Made by a program: the position numbers and the translations under genes
NCBI GenBank assembly: GCA_928724745.1
Contig: CAKMXJ010000037.1
Span: 744,001-808,000, forward strand
Direction of reading: 5' to 3'
DNA from: Anthracocystis setariae
Lineage: Eukaryota > Basidiomycota > Ustilaginomycetes > Ustilaginales > Ustilaginaceae
DNA: 64,000 nt
In this document: positions 52,201-62,230 of the stretch, in pieces
Layout: each line of letters opens with the position of its first letter
Position numbering within the stretch: the first letter of the stretch is position 1
Notes under the pieces: generated by a model
Database searches by the model: none
Seen by the model: only the letters and a program-made list of their open reading frames with translations
What the model was told of the DNA's origin: nothing

Positions 52201-52857
52201 GGTGAAAGCGTTGCGACCGTTCAAGGATCGACCAGCTGTTGCACCGTTGGTGGTTTTGGGAGCATCGGCAGGTTTCTGTGTGCCATCGAACTTGTACTTC
52301 GGATCTTGAAGATCCAGCCTTTGTCCTTGAGCTACGCAGTCGTATATGTAGTCAAGCGAAACCACTGGAATGGGCTGACCAATCTCGCTCGCTCGACGAA
52401 AAAGCCTTTTGGATGGGCCGAACAGATTGGGATCGAGAACTACGAAGTCGGAATAAGCGAGCCTAGACTCGAGTACGCCACCGTTAGTTCTGATTGCAAT
52501 CTGGAGCTTTTTGCGAACAAGGCTGTCGAGTTCATTTTGGACGTGGATGTGAAGAGGCAAGTCCGGCGATGTGGATTTGAGGAAAAACTTAGGTTTAGAG
52601 GCTGTAAAGGTCGGAGGTGCGTCAATGCCGGCTTCTGACTCGTCATTGGCGATGATTTCGCTGGAGTCGGCCTGAGGATGTGGCTGGTCTGATGAGGTCG
52701 GTGCTGAAACGACGTCGCTGTGACCATCCTTGCGGGAATCGATAGGTGGCCTTGATTCTGACACAGATGGATCGGCAGTTGGGGAGGTCGGGCCAACAGC
52801 GGATGCTCGTTGAGTAAGCGGCGCCGGTTCAACGAATTCGTTGTCGCTCTCACCCAT
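49282..52857 (-). CDS. RAP1: Rap1-type telomere protein
   Basis: Intronless, 1191 aa. Rap1 is a telomere-bound shelterin-type factor that regulates length, silencing and end protection. Seen: an N-terminal BRCT-like domain at about 90-190 (FFLKSTSPDL, IPVVSLDYIYDCVAQGQRLD); a Myb-like domain at about 218-278 starting FTERDWQAIISYF; long acidic Ser-rich linkers; a second Myb/helical domain at about 549-600 (ANYVVEHGRAPDG, DDFWESFAAANPSHSTMSWR); Arg/Ser-rich sequence; and a C-terminal helical bundle at about 1059-1126 (VRTVLMRFKASVKDARNYIE, LAFEYVKTAQGDVEQAETFL), where Rap1 partners bind. BRCT, Myb and C-terminal helical region in this order is the Rap1 signature. The C-terminal ~60 residues are basic and Ser-rich. 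The alternative, another BRCT/Myb protein, is less likely. Confidence 0.72.
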   Translation of the reverse strand: MGESDNEFVEPAPLTQRASAVGPTSPTADPSVSESRPPIDSRKDGHSDVVSAPTSSDQPHPQADSSEIIANDESEAGIDAPPTFTASKPKFFLKSTSPDLPLHIHVQNELDSLVRKKLQIAIRTNGGVLESRLAYSDFVVLDPNLFGPSKRLFRRASEIGQPIPVVSLDYIYDCVAQGQRLDLQDPKYKFDGTQKPADAPKTTNGATAGRSLNGRNAFTERDWQAIISYFVDKPEASWSLNACAKELAESLSTHSRTSFQSHLQANFDAGLHLRKRILLARRAVLEGEPSQLQARVLRSQYSASPALVEQTAPSDGWPRDSPSASRRGSRSATPTTPAQAVDRATTPSQGDGEDEELEIRQPNPGAALDSVEKSPTKVHLAVVYASSEPSEVSSSSDSSLLRKTSDPTAPGLGPNPVRSPSVVEESDPEEYSAKILDQINKASSRSKPSENNQQRGRTRQRRQSSDSESNLASDDDEVDELDLSSEHRLEEASIAGEVPHPALPDATESEDSEWEGTRLANRRMREAFGDRIKGNRVKFVDEEKKELIRQLANYVVEHGRAPDGLTQDVVLAKPADDFWESFAAANPSHSTMSWRSHYLKNRANYKQLIEIEIEERNSDGEVQSQQIDEPVPGELDDGPEATSEQGAETRSQRGFGIDNFLNRLVSSLQPSPQASKMVQKPPSETSQPQYSDKMSMPADGIVVMLPAHTEEEPIWYKKQQKKKRKRSDQVQGKEASREQEPTEASPEVLEQWPEIPSPPLMDDEDQDAMQVEAEVEAEVDAAAEAPLAEPQRGSQRSRPSIAVDNPVMEQEPENNGLEASTDDVVYLSDGESVIDRELIAETARSSNPASHSAQQQRRQPVDAGTPVLARHRNAVFYDFSMDSDEEQRMRKARSRPSLPNLGTQRRQVASGTTVASNRVVSHMATPSRKPIQRTEQKEQSRRSSLVEERAQRTREWARSVSRSSSSASPYSSPNIPATAVTESSRARAQRIDRTPRLGTSAGPDLSPRFQQERRRRASGGRASIGIATVRPTVVRDVQEQSRSPTARRVSRTGEEAARAQYRADVERFRSDFGLDKEQVRTVLMRFKASVKDARNYIERWLHDMEKRYGVAPELAFEYVKTAQGDVEQAETFLRLASVTRSSSMPDVLGKRSSSRSASYSVSPAKRKQLADGPSLSRQGSRRRESSSKYRR

Positions 52858-55067
52858 TCTTGCAAACCCAAAATGTTGGAAAGAGGATGGAGGTCAAGCC
52901 TGTGCAAGGATCTGGAAGCGTTCGCTATATCTCGAAGGAGGTTCGCATCAGGTTGGTTGCGGACGATCCTTACCTAGGAGGCTATGAGGGTCTGATGCGC
53001 AGTAGGCTTGCGGAGTTGAAAGATCAGGAAAGGGATCTGAGCATTGAAACGCCCCTATTCGAGCAGAGACGGGCCGGTTGATGATGATGATGGGATGGGA
53101 TGCGATGGGATGCGATGAGATGAGATGGGATGCGATCGACCAAGTCGACGGCAGGGATCAAGATGATGGCGAGCGATGCAGGCGTCGAAGGTGTCGGCGG
53201 TCCGAAGGAGAAACAGACAGATTCAAGTCGAAGCGCCGTTGGGGTCCGGAGAGAAGCGTTCCGTGCGTCTTCGGAAGGTGGCCGTAGATTTGGGACTTGA
53301 TGTGGTCTCGCACGCCCGCCGATGTGCAAATATGCAGCGTGAATCGATTCGGACAATCCGATTGTAGGGGGGCTGATTGTGATGATGATGAGGAGGGAAA
53401 GGAGAAGTTTGGGTAGGATACAATAGTGTGTTGCGACTGGAGCGGAAGCGGCAAACTAGCATCCTCCTCCTCCTCCTCCTCCACACCTACAGATCAGTGT
53501 GAGCGTGCAGAATGTGCCTCGAGAAGGGCGCCGACTGCAAAGGCCAAGATTTCTAATAATTATAAAAGAAATGATGCGCGTCTTCAAACAAGCCCGTCGC
53601 GTGGGCACATACCTCCCTCGTTCTCGTTGTTCTTCTCACGCCTTTTGTATGGCTCATGCGGACGATGTGCGGCTACCCAGGCTTTCGGCACGTGACGTAA
53701 AGTGCGCGAAACGCGGAAAAGCTGCGTTTTGGACTGCTCAAATAAAAAAAGAAAGAAAGAAAGAAGACGGCTCGGTTGCAGCTGATTGCCTGGACGAAGA
53801 TTCTTTTTCTCCACAGCATACACCACCACCGAGATACTGTATGCTGGTGATGAACGACTCCAAAAGCGTCATCGAGGTTTATGTCTCCCACTCACTCACT
53901 CACTCACGCTTTTGAGGATTCTGCTAATTTGCCCAGTCGACGTTGATTCGTATTCGCATCGGTAGCCGGCTGAGCACGAGGGATCGTGGGACATCTCAAA
54001 AGCAGCTCTCGGTCGGGACCAAACTAGAGAGGTGGGCTGATTCGGATCTTCCGGCGCCTCCAATACCTGTGCTATACGGTGCACTTTCCTTCTGGTGACT
54101 TTACAGTACTTGACGAGGGAAAAGTGGGTGCTTCCGGTTCGTGTTCCAGTCTCTTGGACCTTCCTGTCCGAGCGCTGCAGCGTTCGAAACCAGGACGATT
54201 GCGCACCAGTAGGGGATGACTTCCTACGGTATCACACTACTCTGCACTGCACAGCTGTGTGACTTGAATGAAATCTTGATTAATTGGTGTGATTCTTACT
54301 ACTCTATTGTTCATTTTCAATAATTAATCAACGCATAAATACAGTCCAGCTAACCCAAAGACAATGTGAATGGCTGGTGTTGGACTCTGCGGCTTGAAAT
54401 GTGGATGGCGACGCGAGTCCAAACCAACACTTTTGAGTTGACCCTCACAGCCCTCACAAACTGGCGCTTGCAAAGTCACAGAAGCACACCTTCCCAATCT
54501 CACACACAGTTGCACCTTTCGTACGCCGTGATCCGACAGACGTCCTTTCAACTGCATACACCCTCCTTGCTAGATCGCACCGGGCACGCTCAGCATTCCT
54601 CTGCGCACAGCTTTCGATAATCCAACGACAGCACGCCGAGTTGCGCCGGCCGTTGCCTTTTTGTACTGGTACGCCTTGGTCTCTCAATTGGGCAAGCGTC
54701 AGGCGTCTTGACTCGACGTTCCCACGCATCGGTGTATCGTCACGACCCTTCTCACTCGACCACTCGGCAATCCCGACTTGTTCATTGCAAGCGGCTCCCC
54801 TCTCGTCACATCCTTCTGCTCCTTAGTCACCTAGTTGTCGCCGCATCTGCCGAGACGGCCGTGGTCCGAATTGAAGGCGAGTAGCAAGGCCAAAGCCCCT
54901 CGCTCTTGCACCACCACGAGGACCACTTTTCCCTCAGCGGCAGTACATGAACCAAGATGGCAGAGTCGATCTGATCGCACATCGCTTGCCTCCTCCTCCT
55001 CCTCCAACGCGCAGGTTACGTCGCTCTATTGAGCCATCGCTATCTCTGGAGTCACCCATCTGCCGAC
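52858..55067. other. divergent intergenic region between RAP1 and shugoshin
   Basis: About 2.2 kb. It contains a GATGG/GATGC-type repeat (53080-53137), a (CCT)n run near 53461-53482 and an AT-rich patch at 54270-54340. Frames of up to 140 codons show no domain. No gene seen. Confidence 0.45.
53080..53137. repeat. degenerate GATGG/GATGC/GATGA repeat
   Basis: About 58 nt of five-base GATGN-like units following a short GAT run, upstream of RAP1. Confidence 0.85.
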
Positions 55068-58000
55068 ATGCCGCCAGCTACACGGCGGGAGGTCCGGCTC
55101 AGTGCCAGCCTTCCCGACCCCAATCCCCAACATGGCTTCTCCACCAGCTTGGAACCCAGTCGCTCAGCAAACATGCTCATACCCAACATGGCATCCATCC
55201 TCGAGAATTTCGAGCAGTTCCAGCGCAAGCATATTTCTCAGAATCGCGAGATCATCAAGGCCAATGCTGTTCACCTGCTCCGCATCCGCGAATTGGAGAA
55301 TCGCATACAGTTTCTGGAAGCGGAAAAGGTGCAAAGACAGATGGACACAAACGGCCTCGAGGTTCAAGTCCGCCAACTACATCATGCCATTGGGTGCATC
55401 CATGCGGGTTGGGAAGCCATCGGCAGGGGCCTCACGCTCAGCACACACAACGCGCAATCGCATCATCTCGCTTCCACCTCTCAGCTTGCTCCTTCCAACC
55501 GAATCTCGATCGAGCCCAATCCGAACGCACCATCCGTTGTACGATCTGTTGCAGTGGCACCGGAAGGACACCTTGGCTCTTTGAACGAGGAAATTTCCGA
55601 GATGGATGCTCATGCTGCCTCACATTACCTCGCCGCTCACTCGGATGCTAGGTCCAGATTCGGCCCAGCGGTGCAACCCGACCAGTACGGCTGGTCTCAA
55701 CACATGGAAAACATGCGGGCAGCGCAATCAAATGACCTAGGTGACCCTCACTCTCACGCAAACGGCACATCCGGCTCAAACCTCGACATGGACGGCGCTC
55801 CATCGCCAATGGGTACTCCTGAGCTTCCAATGGAGCTAGAAGATGCTTTCGCCGCCGCCGCATCTCAGTCCAACGCGCACAGCTGGCCCCTCCCTCGTCA
55901 GTCAAGCACTCCTTCGACAAGCTCCATACCCTTTGATATGCAGCGGCTGGCGGCTGAGGATGTCGACCACGATCATATCGCCACCAGCAATCACTCGGGT
56001 GCACAATTCCTCCGACGCTCGGGTCGTCAGTCTAGTCGAAGGCAGAGTGGATATGTTTCGCAGCAGGACCAGTCAGATTGGCCCCATTCGCCACCATTAC
56101 CACCAAGCTCGGAACCATACTTGCCATCGGAAGCCAACTCCGACATGATGGATGGCATCCTCGTCTATCAGGGAGATGGTCAGGAACCTGTGCTTCGCTA
56201 CAGCTCTTCCGAACGCGGTGCCACTCCGCTCACAGACATCACCAATGACATGTCCAGATCTTCTTCTGGCCGCTCTGACCTCTCTACATCCCACCTGTCC
56301 GAGCATACCGCCGTCGCTGATGCTACTCCGCGCAAACAACGCCCAACTGCTTCCGAAGCTTCGTCGTCCGCACATCTCGCCACCACCGCTCCGCTATCAG
56401 AGGCACGCACACCTGGAGGGCGTAAGCGCAAGGTTCCTATGCATGGACCAGCAGACTCTATGCCCACACCGGCCAGGCTCTTCGGTGCTGCCATCGCCGA
56501 GACTCCCGGGATCTCCGATCCTGCCGATGCCGATTCGCAGACTGGCCGTACGCGAAGGGTGCGTAAGAGCATCAACTACGCCTTGCCAAAACTCAACACC
56601 AAGATGCGAAAACCTGATCCCAGCGATCTGGTTCCAGCGTCCACACCCCATCGCACCCCCGGCACCACCCCTCCCTCGGCACGCGGCATGGTTGGAAGCA
56701 CCGGTAATCTCCGCGATATTCGCAAATTGCACGAAGCTGCAGCCATGGGCCAGTCCCCGGCAGAACGAGCTTCAAGGCTGCGTTCGAGTGGCAGCCCCGG
56801 ACGGGCTAGCAACGGTCGCAACGATGCAGCAGAGACGAAAGACGATGATCCTCTTCGGATGGCCGACCTCTTTGAGATTCGTCAGCATGCCCACTACCTT
56901 GCAAATGAGCAAATCGACACCGAGTCCCGGCCCGATGCGAGACATGCTTATTGGGCAATCAACTCGATCACGGATACCTCCGACGACGATTCTCGCGTGA
57001 CGAGCAACGCTGACCTTGGCGACTTGGCCGAGCTCGAAGCCGCCATGAGCGACCTCTGCGCAGCCGACGAAGTCCATCAAGTCGACACGCCTCGCGCACC
57101 GCAGCCGTCAGCGTGGCCTTCACGCTCGGCGGCTCAAGTAAGTAACTCCTCTTCGATGGATAGCATGGTCTCTGGCTCGTCTGGCACATCGAGCGCCGGC
57201 ACGGGGAACAAGCGACCATCACTGCGTCGCAAAACTACCACTCTTCCGTCTCGTTCGCGCCAATCTTCTGTGGAACAGCCGCTACAGCCTGAGATTGCCA
57301 CCGCCTCTGTAACTTGCGGTGACGCAGGCAATAGCAGAGTGGAAGGTAGCAAAAAGACCGACTTGGTCTCGCCAACAGAGTCATCATCAAAAGGACTAGC
57401 GACAGCGCAAAAGGGCATGTCTGAACGTGCGCGACCCGTCCCTGCATCCGCGACGTCCACTGAGCTGGGCAATGGCCGTCCAGCGATGCCATCAGGCGGT
57501 CTTGCGGCAGGCATGAAGCCCAAGCAGAGGCCTGCTAGTGCTGGACCTACTTCGACAGGCTCTCGCACAGCGAGCGCAACGCTTGCTTCGAGTACAGGCA
57601 TGGACCGACCACGAACATTTTCAGGCACGACGGCAACTAGTGCGGGCCTGTCGCAAGCAGCGGCTTCGAGCAGCTTGACCAACAGTGTTGGTCGCACTTC
57701 CAGCTCCACATCGAGCCAGCGGACGAGCTTGCACTTAGCGCTCACCAATCCGACGAAAGCGATGCCTGGTCAGATGACGCCACGAGTAGGTGCCAGAGGC
57801 TTACCACTGACAAACACGCCTACTTGGAAAGAGTCTCCGCGTCTAGCTGGCACACCCACTCTGCGCCCGGCAGCCTCGACAAGCAGCCTCGCCTCGGAAT
57901 CGAGCGGCCGATCTAGTCCCGGTGTGTCCACCGCGTCCACCGGTAGCTCTGGGACACAGCTGTCGACGACAACGCGTTCTACGCTCAAGACGTCTGCTAC

Positions 58001-58613
58001 GCAACAATTCAAGACTCAGAGACCTGGCACGGCAGGGTCTACTACATCTACGACCGCAAGAGACGGTTCGACGGCTAGACTGAACAGCTCGAGCACGGGC
58101 GCAGCAAGCAGTCTCAGACCGCAGCCAGCAAAGTCGATGCCTAGTTTGCGCCGCAGCACAGACAAGACAGGGGTCACATCGACACCGCGAATTACAGTGC
58201 GCTCTTCGTCATCTACGCTGCTTTCGAACGGGGCCGGCGGTGTCAACGGCAGCTCGGCGTCGACTGCAGCTGCTTGTATCGCTGCTTCCAGGGTGGCCAA
58301 GGCAATGTCGTCAACTGGCTCGACGCGGTCCAAAGAGACATCTTCGACGCCTATGGGACTGGGAATCGACTTTAGCGCGATGCTGATCGACGTCGGCTCG
58401 AGCAAAGAGTTGTTGAACCTGACCGACGAGATTCACGAGGTGTTGCAAAGTTCATCGTCCACGCCCGGTCCAAGCTCGTCGCTGTCGTCTGAGGCGCATT
58501 CAAGCTCACCCACGAGTAGCAGCAAAGCTTCCAGCAGTGACTCGGCGTTATCGAGTGCTGCGACAGCCAAGACTAGAAGAGCCAGTCGCCGCATCAGCGG
58601 TTTAACGGTTTAG
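55068..58613 (+). CDS. SGO1: shugoshin, centromeric cohesin protector
   Basis: Intronless, 1181 aa from the first ATG at 55068; open sequence upstream to 55029 lacks an ATG. Shugoshin recruits PP2A to pericentromeric cohesin, and its C-terminal motif binds phosphorylated H2A. Seen: an N-terminal coiled coil at about 43-112 (MASILENFEQFQRKHISQNR ... ELENRIQFLEAEKVQRQ), the PP2A-binding and dimerisation region; and the conserved basic SGO motif RRVRKSINYALPKLNTKMRK at about 496-515, which matches the family C-box. Unusually, about 660 Ser/Thr/Ala-rich residues follow the SGO motif; in many fungi the motif is near the C-terminus. A short ordered patch (LGIDFSAMLIDVGSSKELLN) lies near the end. 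The assignment rests on the two conserved blocks and their order. Confidence 0.85.
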   Translation: MPPATRREVRLSASLPDPNPQHGFSTSLEPSRSANMLIPNMASILENFEQFQRKHISQNREIIKANAVHLLRIRELENRIQFLEAEKVQRQMDTNGLEVQVRQLHHAIGCIHAGWEAIGRGLTLSTHNAQSHHLASTSQLAPSNRISIEPNPNAPSVVRSVAVAPEGHLGSLNEEISEMDAHAASHYLAAHSDARSRFGPAVQPDQYGWSQHMENMRAAQSNDLGDPHSHANGTSGSNLDMDGAPSPMGTPELPMELEDAFAAAASQSNAHSWPLPRQSSTPSTSSIPFDMQRLAAEDVDHDHIATSNHSGAQFLRRSGRQSSRRQSGYVSQQDQSDWPHSPPLPPSSEPYLPSEANSDMMDGILVYQGDGQEPVLRYSSSERGATPLTDITNDMSRSSSGRSDLSTSHLSEHTAVADATPRKQRPTASEASSSAHLATTAPLSEARTPGGRKRKVPMHGPADSMPTPARLFGAAIAETPGISDPADADSQTGRTRRVRKSINYALPKLNTKMRKPDPSDLVPASTPHRTPGTTPPSARGMVGSTGNLRDIRKLHEAAAMGQSPAERASRLRSSGSPGRASNGRNDAAETKDDDPLRMADLFEIRQHAHYLANEQIDTESRPDARHAYWAINSITDTSDDDSRVTSNADLGDLAELEAAMSDLCAADEVHQVDTPRAPQPSAWPSRSAAQVSNSSSMDSMVSGSSGTSSAGTGNKRPSLRRKTTTLPSRSRQSSVEQPLQPEIATASVTCGDAGNSRVEGSKKTDLVSPTESSSKGLATAQKGMSERARPVPASATSTELGNGRPAMPSGGLAAGMKPKQRPASAGPTSTGSRTASATLASSTGMDRPRTFSGTTATSAGLSQAAASSSLTNSVGRTSSSTSSQRTSLHLALTNPTKAMPGQMTPRVGARGLPLTNTPTWKESPRLAGTPTLRPAASTSSLASESSGRSSPGVSTASTGSSGTQLSTTTRSTLKTSATQQFKTQRPGTAGSTTSTTARDGSTARLNSSSTGAASSLRPQPAKSMPSLRRSTDKTGVTSTPRITVRSSSSTLLSNGAGGVNGSSASTAAACIAASRVAKAMSSTGSTRSKETSSTPMGLGIDFSAMLIDVGSSKELLNLTDEIHEVLQSSSSTPGPSSSLSSEAHSSSPTSSSKASSSDSALSSAATAKTRRASRRISGLTV

Positions 58614-59134
58614 AGGTTTTATTTTCTCGAGTCTGTAGTGTCAGCGCGCCGGGTTTGGTAATAAATTGCATTGTTTGGGTCGGGCAGATGAGGTGAGCCG
58701 GTGCCAACTTGACTTGGCTCGGATGCTTGATGGATTGTGTGTTTCAGCGATACAGTCGACTATACTTGTACACTGGGCTCATATCTAGGTGGCGTGATTC
58801 GATTTGTGAATGGACTGGGTCAGTGTTGGCCGGGGATGCTTAGGATGTACAGAGTAGCAAGTAGCGACTCGTGAGGATCGATGGCACGGATAAAGATGAA
58901 ATTCAACACAACAAAAAAAAAAAAAAAAGAAAGAAAGAAAGTGTTTGACAGTGTGTCGCGCGAGAAGAGAGAAATTTTGGAATGTTGCGGGGGTGTGAGA
59001 GCGTTGTGAGAGCGTTGTGAGAGCGTTGTGAGAGCGTTGTGAGAGCGTTGTGAGAGCGTGGAGGAGCGGCGCGTGAAGCCAAAGTGGAACTTGACCTCAT
59101 CCTCAAAGCATCTCTCGTAGTCGACACAACCACC
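58614..59134. other. intergenic between shugoshin and EMC6
   Basis: About 520 nt with an A-rich tract at 58911-58930 and the 11-bp minisatellite at 58995-59060. No gene. Confidence 0.5.
58995..59060. repeat. 11-bp minisatellite, six tandem copies
   Basis: Six copies of GTGAGAGCGTT (the last ends G instead of T) end about 75 nt before the EMC6 start codon, so the repeat is in its promoter or 5' leader. Confidence 0.95.
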
Positions 59135-59799
59135 ATGTCGGCAGCAGCAGCATTGATCCAGGAGCAGGAGTTGCAGCTTCGAGCGCAATCGTACTATCCT
59201 GAAAACGTGGCGCATAATGCCAAGCAGGTTGAATAGTAAGTCACTCTAACCCAACCAACCAACCAACTCGAGCTTATCTGGAATGGCATTGTCGCTGATT
59301 TCGCCACTATCTGTGTTGATGACTCTATCACAGTGTTCGGTCGACATCACTGTCTGTAGCGGGGGGTATTGCTGGTGTGCTGGGTTTGACCAACTGGTTG
59401 GGCTTTGGCTTCTACATGGTCTCTGTGCTATTCACCAACCTGGTAGTGCTTGGCATCAACGCCAACGGCACACCGAGCAAATACTTTATCTCAGCATCCC
59501 CACCAGCAAAACCACTCTCAAATGCATCGAATCAGACATCACGAGCTACAGTGGCGATCGATCCCAGATCCGGAAACTTGTCGCTACAAGATCTGGTGGG
59601 CTTCCTAATCAACGGCTTGACAGAGAATGCATTTAGTTTCATCCTCTGGTGGACTTTCTGGTTCGGCATCGTGCATGGTAAGTACCGCCAACATCAACAT
59701 GAAACAAGAATCGCCCCCGATAGCATAGAGAGCTGGACGTTGACACATTTTTTTTTTTCATCACTTTCCAACCTCGTCTTGTCACCAGTGTACGACTAA
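59135..59799 (+). CDS. EMC6: ER membrane protein complex subunit 6
   Basis: Model join(59135..59235, 59334..59677, 59789..59799), 456 nt, 151 aa. EMC6 is a core membrane subunit of the EMC insertase in the ER. Seen: a hydrophilic N-terminus (ENVAHNAKQVEYVRS across junction 1); first membrane hairpin LSVAGGIAGVLGLTNWLGFG and FYMVSVLFTNLVVLG; a loop; then LVGFLINGLTENAFSFILWW and the terminal FWFGIVHVYD. The ending VHVY, completed by an 11-nt last exon, is diagnostic and fixes the second intron, even though that intron (111 nt) is in frame and stop-free and an unspliced read reaches the same stop. The soluble loop (about residues 80-105) is longer than in animal EMC6. Confidence 0.88.
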
Positions 59800-59946
59800 A
59801 CCTCAAATCCCTGCCCAACTCTAATCAATCTCAATCAAAGCTTCAGACAGCCAACAAATACAAACGCATGAAAGAAACTGGTGCTGAGGATCGACATTGT
59901 TGCTTGCGTAATCATACAAATACAAAATTGCTAAGGAGGATGATTT

Positions 59947-60783
59947 TTACTGAGGATAGTGAGGATAGGCCGACTGAGCGCTTGGGTTCATGTGGATGGG
60001 AGGAGGATTCTGAGGGTATTGCGCCATCTGAGGTGGCTGCTGTGGTGGTGGTGGTTGTGGTGGGTAAGCGGCCCATCCAGCCTGAGGCTGACCACCATTT
60101 GCGTTGGTAGTGACGGATGGAACAGAGTATTGCGGAGCAGGTTGGGATAGATACTGCTGTGTTGGCAAGGTATTGTTTTTTCTGGCTTGAGCGGCAAGAA
60201 GCCTTTCAGCTGCGGTCCCATGCTTTTCGCCATTCTTACTGTCCTTCTTGATGGCATAGTCGACCGTGATGTTTTTGTTGAGCAGAAACTGACCATTCAA
60301 CGCCTCGATGGCGGCATCGGCAGCCTCGAAATTGTCAAACGAAACAAAGGCATACCCTTTGGGTTCTCCGGTGGCAGGATCCCTTGCCAGCTTTGGCAGA
60401 CCGATGATGCCACCAAATGCGCAAAAAGTGTCGTACAGCAACCTCTCATCCACAGCAGGATCGAGGCTACCGACGAACAAGTTGGCACCGATATCGATCA
60501 GTTTGCGATCGTTGGAAGCTTTGTTGACGCGGATGGGTTTGCCGTAGAGTTTGAGACCATTCATTACTTTGCAAGCGTAGTCGGCGTCTTGCTCTGTTTG
60601 GAATTCGGCGAAAGCGTAGCCCTGATGCGATTGAGTGATGCGGTCTTTGGGCAGGTGGAGGTTGACGAGCGGGCCGGCTTGGATCATAAGCTCCCAGACG
60701 ATAGCATCGGTGGCACGATCGTCAATGTTACCGATGTAGCACGTGGCATCCTGGTTGCGATCTAACTCGGGTGGACGCGACAT
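59947..60783 (-). CDS. HSH49: splicing factor 3b subunit 4 (SF3B4/SAP49/Hsh49)
   Basis: Intronless, 278 aa from the ATG at 60783; open sequence further upstream to 60900 is not supported by homology. SF3B4 is the U2 snRNP SF3b subunit that contacts RNA near the branch point. Seen: NQDATCYIGNIDDRATDAIV starting RRM1, with RNP1-like QGYAFAEFQ (about 13-91); RRM2 with ANLFVGSLDPAVDERLLYDT and GYAFVSFDNFEAADAAIEAL (about 100-178); the linker GKPIRVNKAS; and a Pro/Gln-rich tail (PPQPPPPQQPPQMAQYPQNP) shorter than in vertebrates. The family identity is very clear. Confidence 0.95.
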   Translation of the reverse strand: MSRPPELDRNQDATCYIGNIDDRATDAIVWELMIQAGPLVNLHLPKDRITQSHQGYAFAEFQTEQDADYACKVMNGLKLYGKPIRVNKASNDRKLIDIGANLFVGSLDPAVDERLLYDTFCAFGGIIGLPKLARDPATGEPKGYAFVSFDNFEAADAAIEALNGQFLLNKNITVDYAIKKDSKNGEKHGTAAERLLAAQARKNNTLPTQQYLSQPAPQYSVPSVTTNANGGQPQAGWAAYPPQPPPPQQPPQMAQYPQNPPPIHMNPSAQSAYPHYPQ

Positions 60784-62230
60784 GGTGTCGGCCTGGATGG
60801 TCAGTATGGATGAGATGGACGACAAGCGCAGCAGATCCAACGCAACGCACCATTCCAAAGCATTTTGCTGCGGAACTCGGAATGGCGATGGACTTTTCAA
60901 TCGAATATCGCTGTGAATTCTTGCGCTCTCACATTATCCGAATTCAAAAGGCGCAAGTCGGCTTTGCATTCACAACTCGGACTGGACCGAAACCTTGTTC
61001 ATCGAACCTCCGATACGGTACTGTAACATCAAGGTTCCACAGCGTCGACATGTTGATCATTAGGGCGGAGCGAGTTGCATAACGGACACAGAGTTAGCTG
61101 AAAGGAAGCAAAGCACCGAGCACGTCGTGATTGACAGCGTTGAATTCGATTGACATGCTGTACGTCCTCTAAACATTCTTCCATCCGAGACTTCCGCCGG
61201 ATGTACTGCTACTCGACCGGTTAAACCTCCCGGGCAATAAAATTCTTTTCCTCTGTGGTTTTTGCAGCGTCTTTTTCCGCAATTTTGTTTCTTTTTTTTT
61301 TCCTCCTTTTGGGCGGCAAATCGGTTGTACGCCGCGGCTGTCAACAAGCGAGTCGAGTTTAAAGCAGCTTTGTCAACACCACCCCACTGGCCGGCTATTG
61401 CTTGTGCAACCCGCAATCTACAGGTACTATATCGCACAGTACATAACTGTGTACCAGTGCACGGCAAAGAAATTTCGCTTTGGTCGAGGGTGCGACTGCG
61501 AGTGCGACTGCGAGTGCGAGTGCGAGTGCGCATGGGGCTACAGCTACGGCTCCGGCTATCACTTTTGTCCCCGCGGGGCTGCCAACATGCTTGCTGCGCC
61601 AAGGCGTAGACTGTACTCTGTATATCCCGTTGTGCGTGTCCGAATACCCGGCAGATACTCGGCACAGTACTGTACTGTACGGTATTGATCCCCCGCAATG
61701 GATGCTTACCCCTGATTTGCATACATGCCATCTTTGCGTGCTTCCATCTCGACCGACTCTTCATCTCGATGGCTACCTCTTGCTTTCCGACCTCCTTGCC
61801 CACTCACACCCCGCCACGTCAATCTGATTGAGTATCCGCTCCATCAATTCTCCGCCAATCACCCTGCTCCATGGCCTTCTATACCACGCACCAAACACTC
61901 GCCTCACACCAACTTAGCACGCGTCGCTCAGTTCATCTTCTTTGGTCGGAGCTCACATCCTAGCGTCAATCTACTCGATCAGTCCTACTCCTATTCTTAT
62001 TCTCGTATCTATCTATCGACGACGGAGTTAACCTCATTATCAGCTTCCTTTCCGTCGGCAGCGGCGTCCATTCCGCCACATTAACTCTTCTGCACGCACG
62101 TTTCACTTGTTTCTGGTTTCCGCTTACACCCCATCTCCACACACATACTAGATAAAATCAGCCAAACATCTTGGTCGTCACGCCAACACCACTGCCCCTC
62201 CCTCTAACCACGTCCAAACTGTTGCCAGCC
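60784..62230. other. divergent intergenic region, no gene seen
   Basis: About 1.45 kb between SF3B4 (minus) and the MFS gene (plus). It contains the TGCGAG hexamer repeat at 61491-61532 and clustered GTACTGT-like words at 61425-61450 and 61660-61686, plus a pyrimidine-rich 5' leader before 62231. No coding domain. Confidence 0.45.
61491..61532. repeat. TGCGAG/TGCGAC hexamer repeat, seven units
   Basis: Seven six-base units TGCGAC/TGCGAG (the last TGCGCA) in non-coding DNA. Confidence 0.93.

Noticed and set aside
58990..59062. CRISPR-like direct repeats
   Set aside because: Head-to-tail 11-bp units without spacers, in a eukaryotic genome: a minisatellite.
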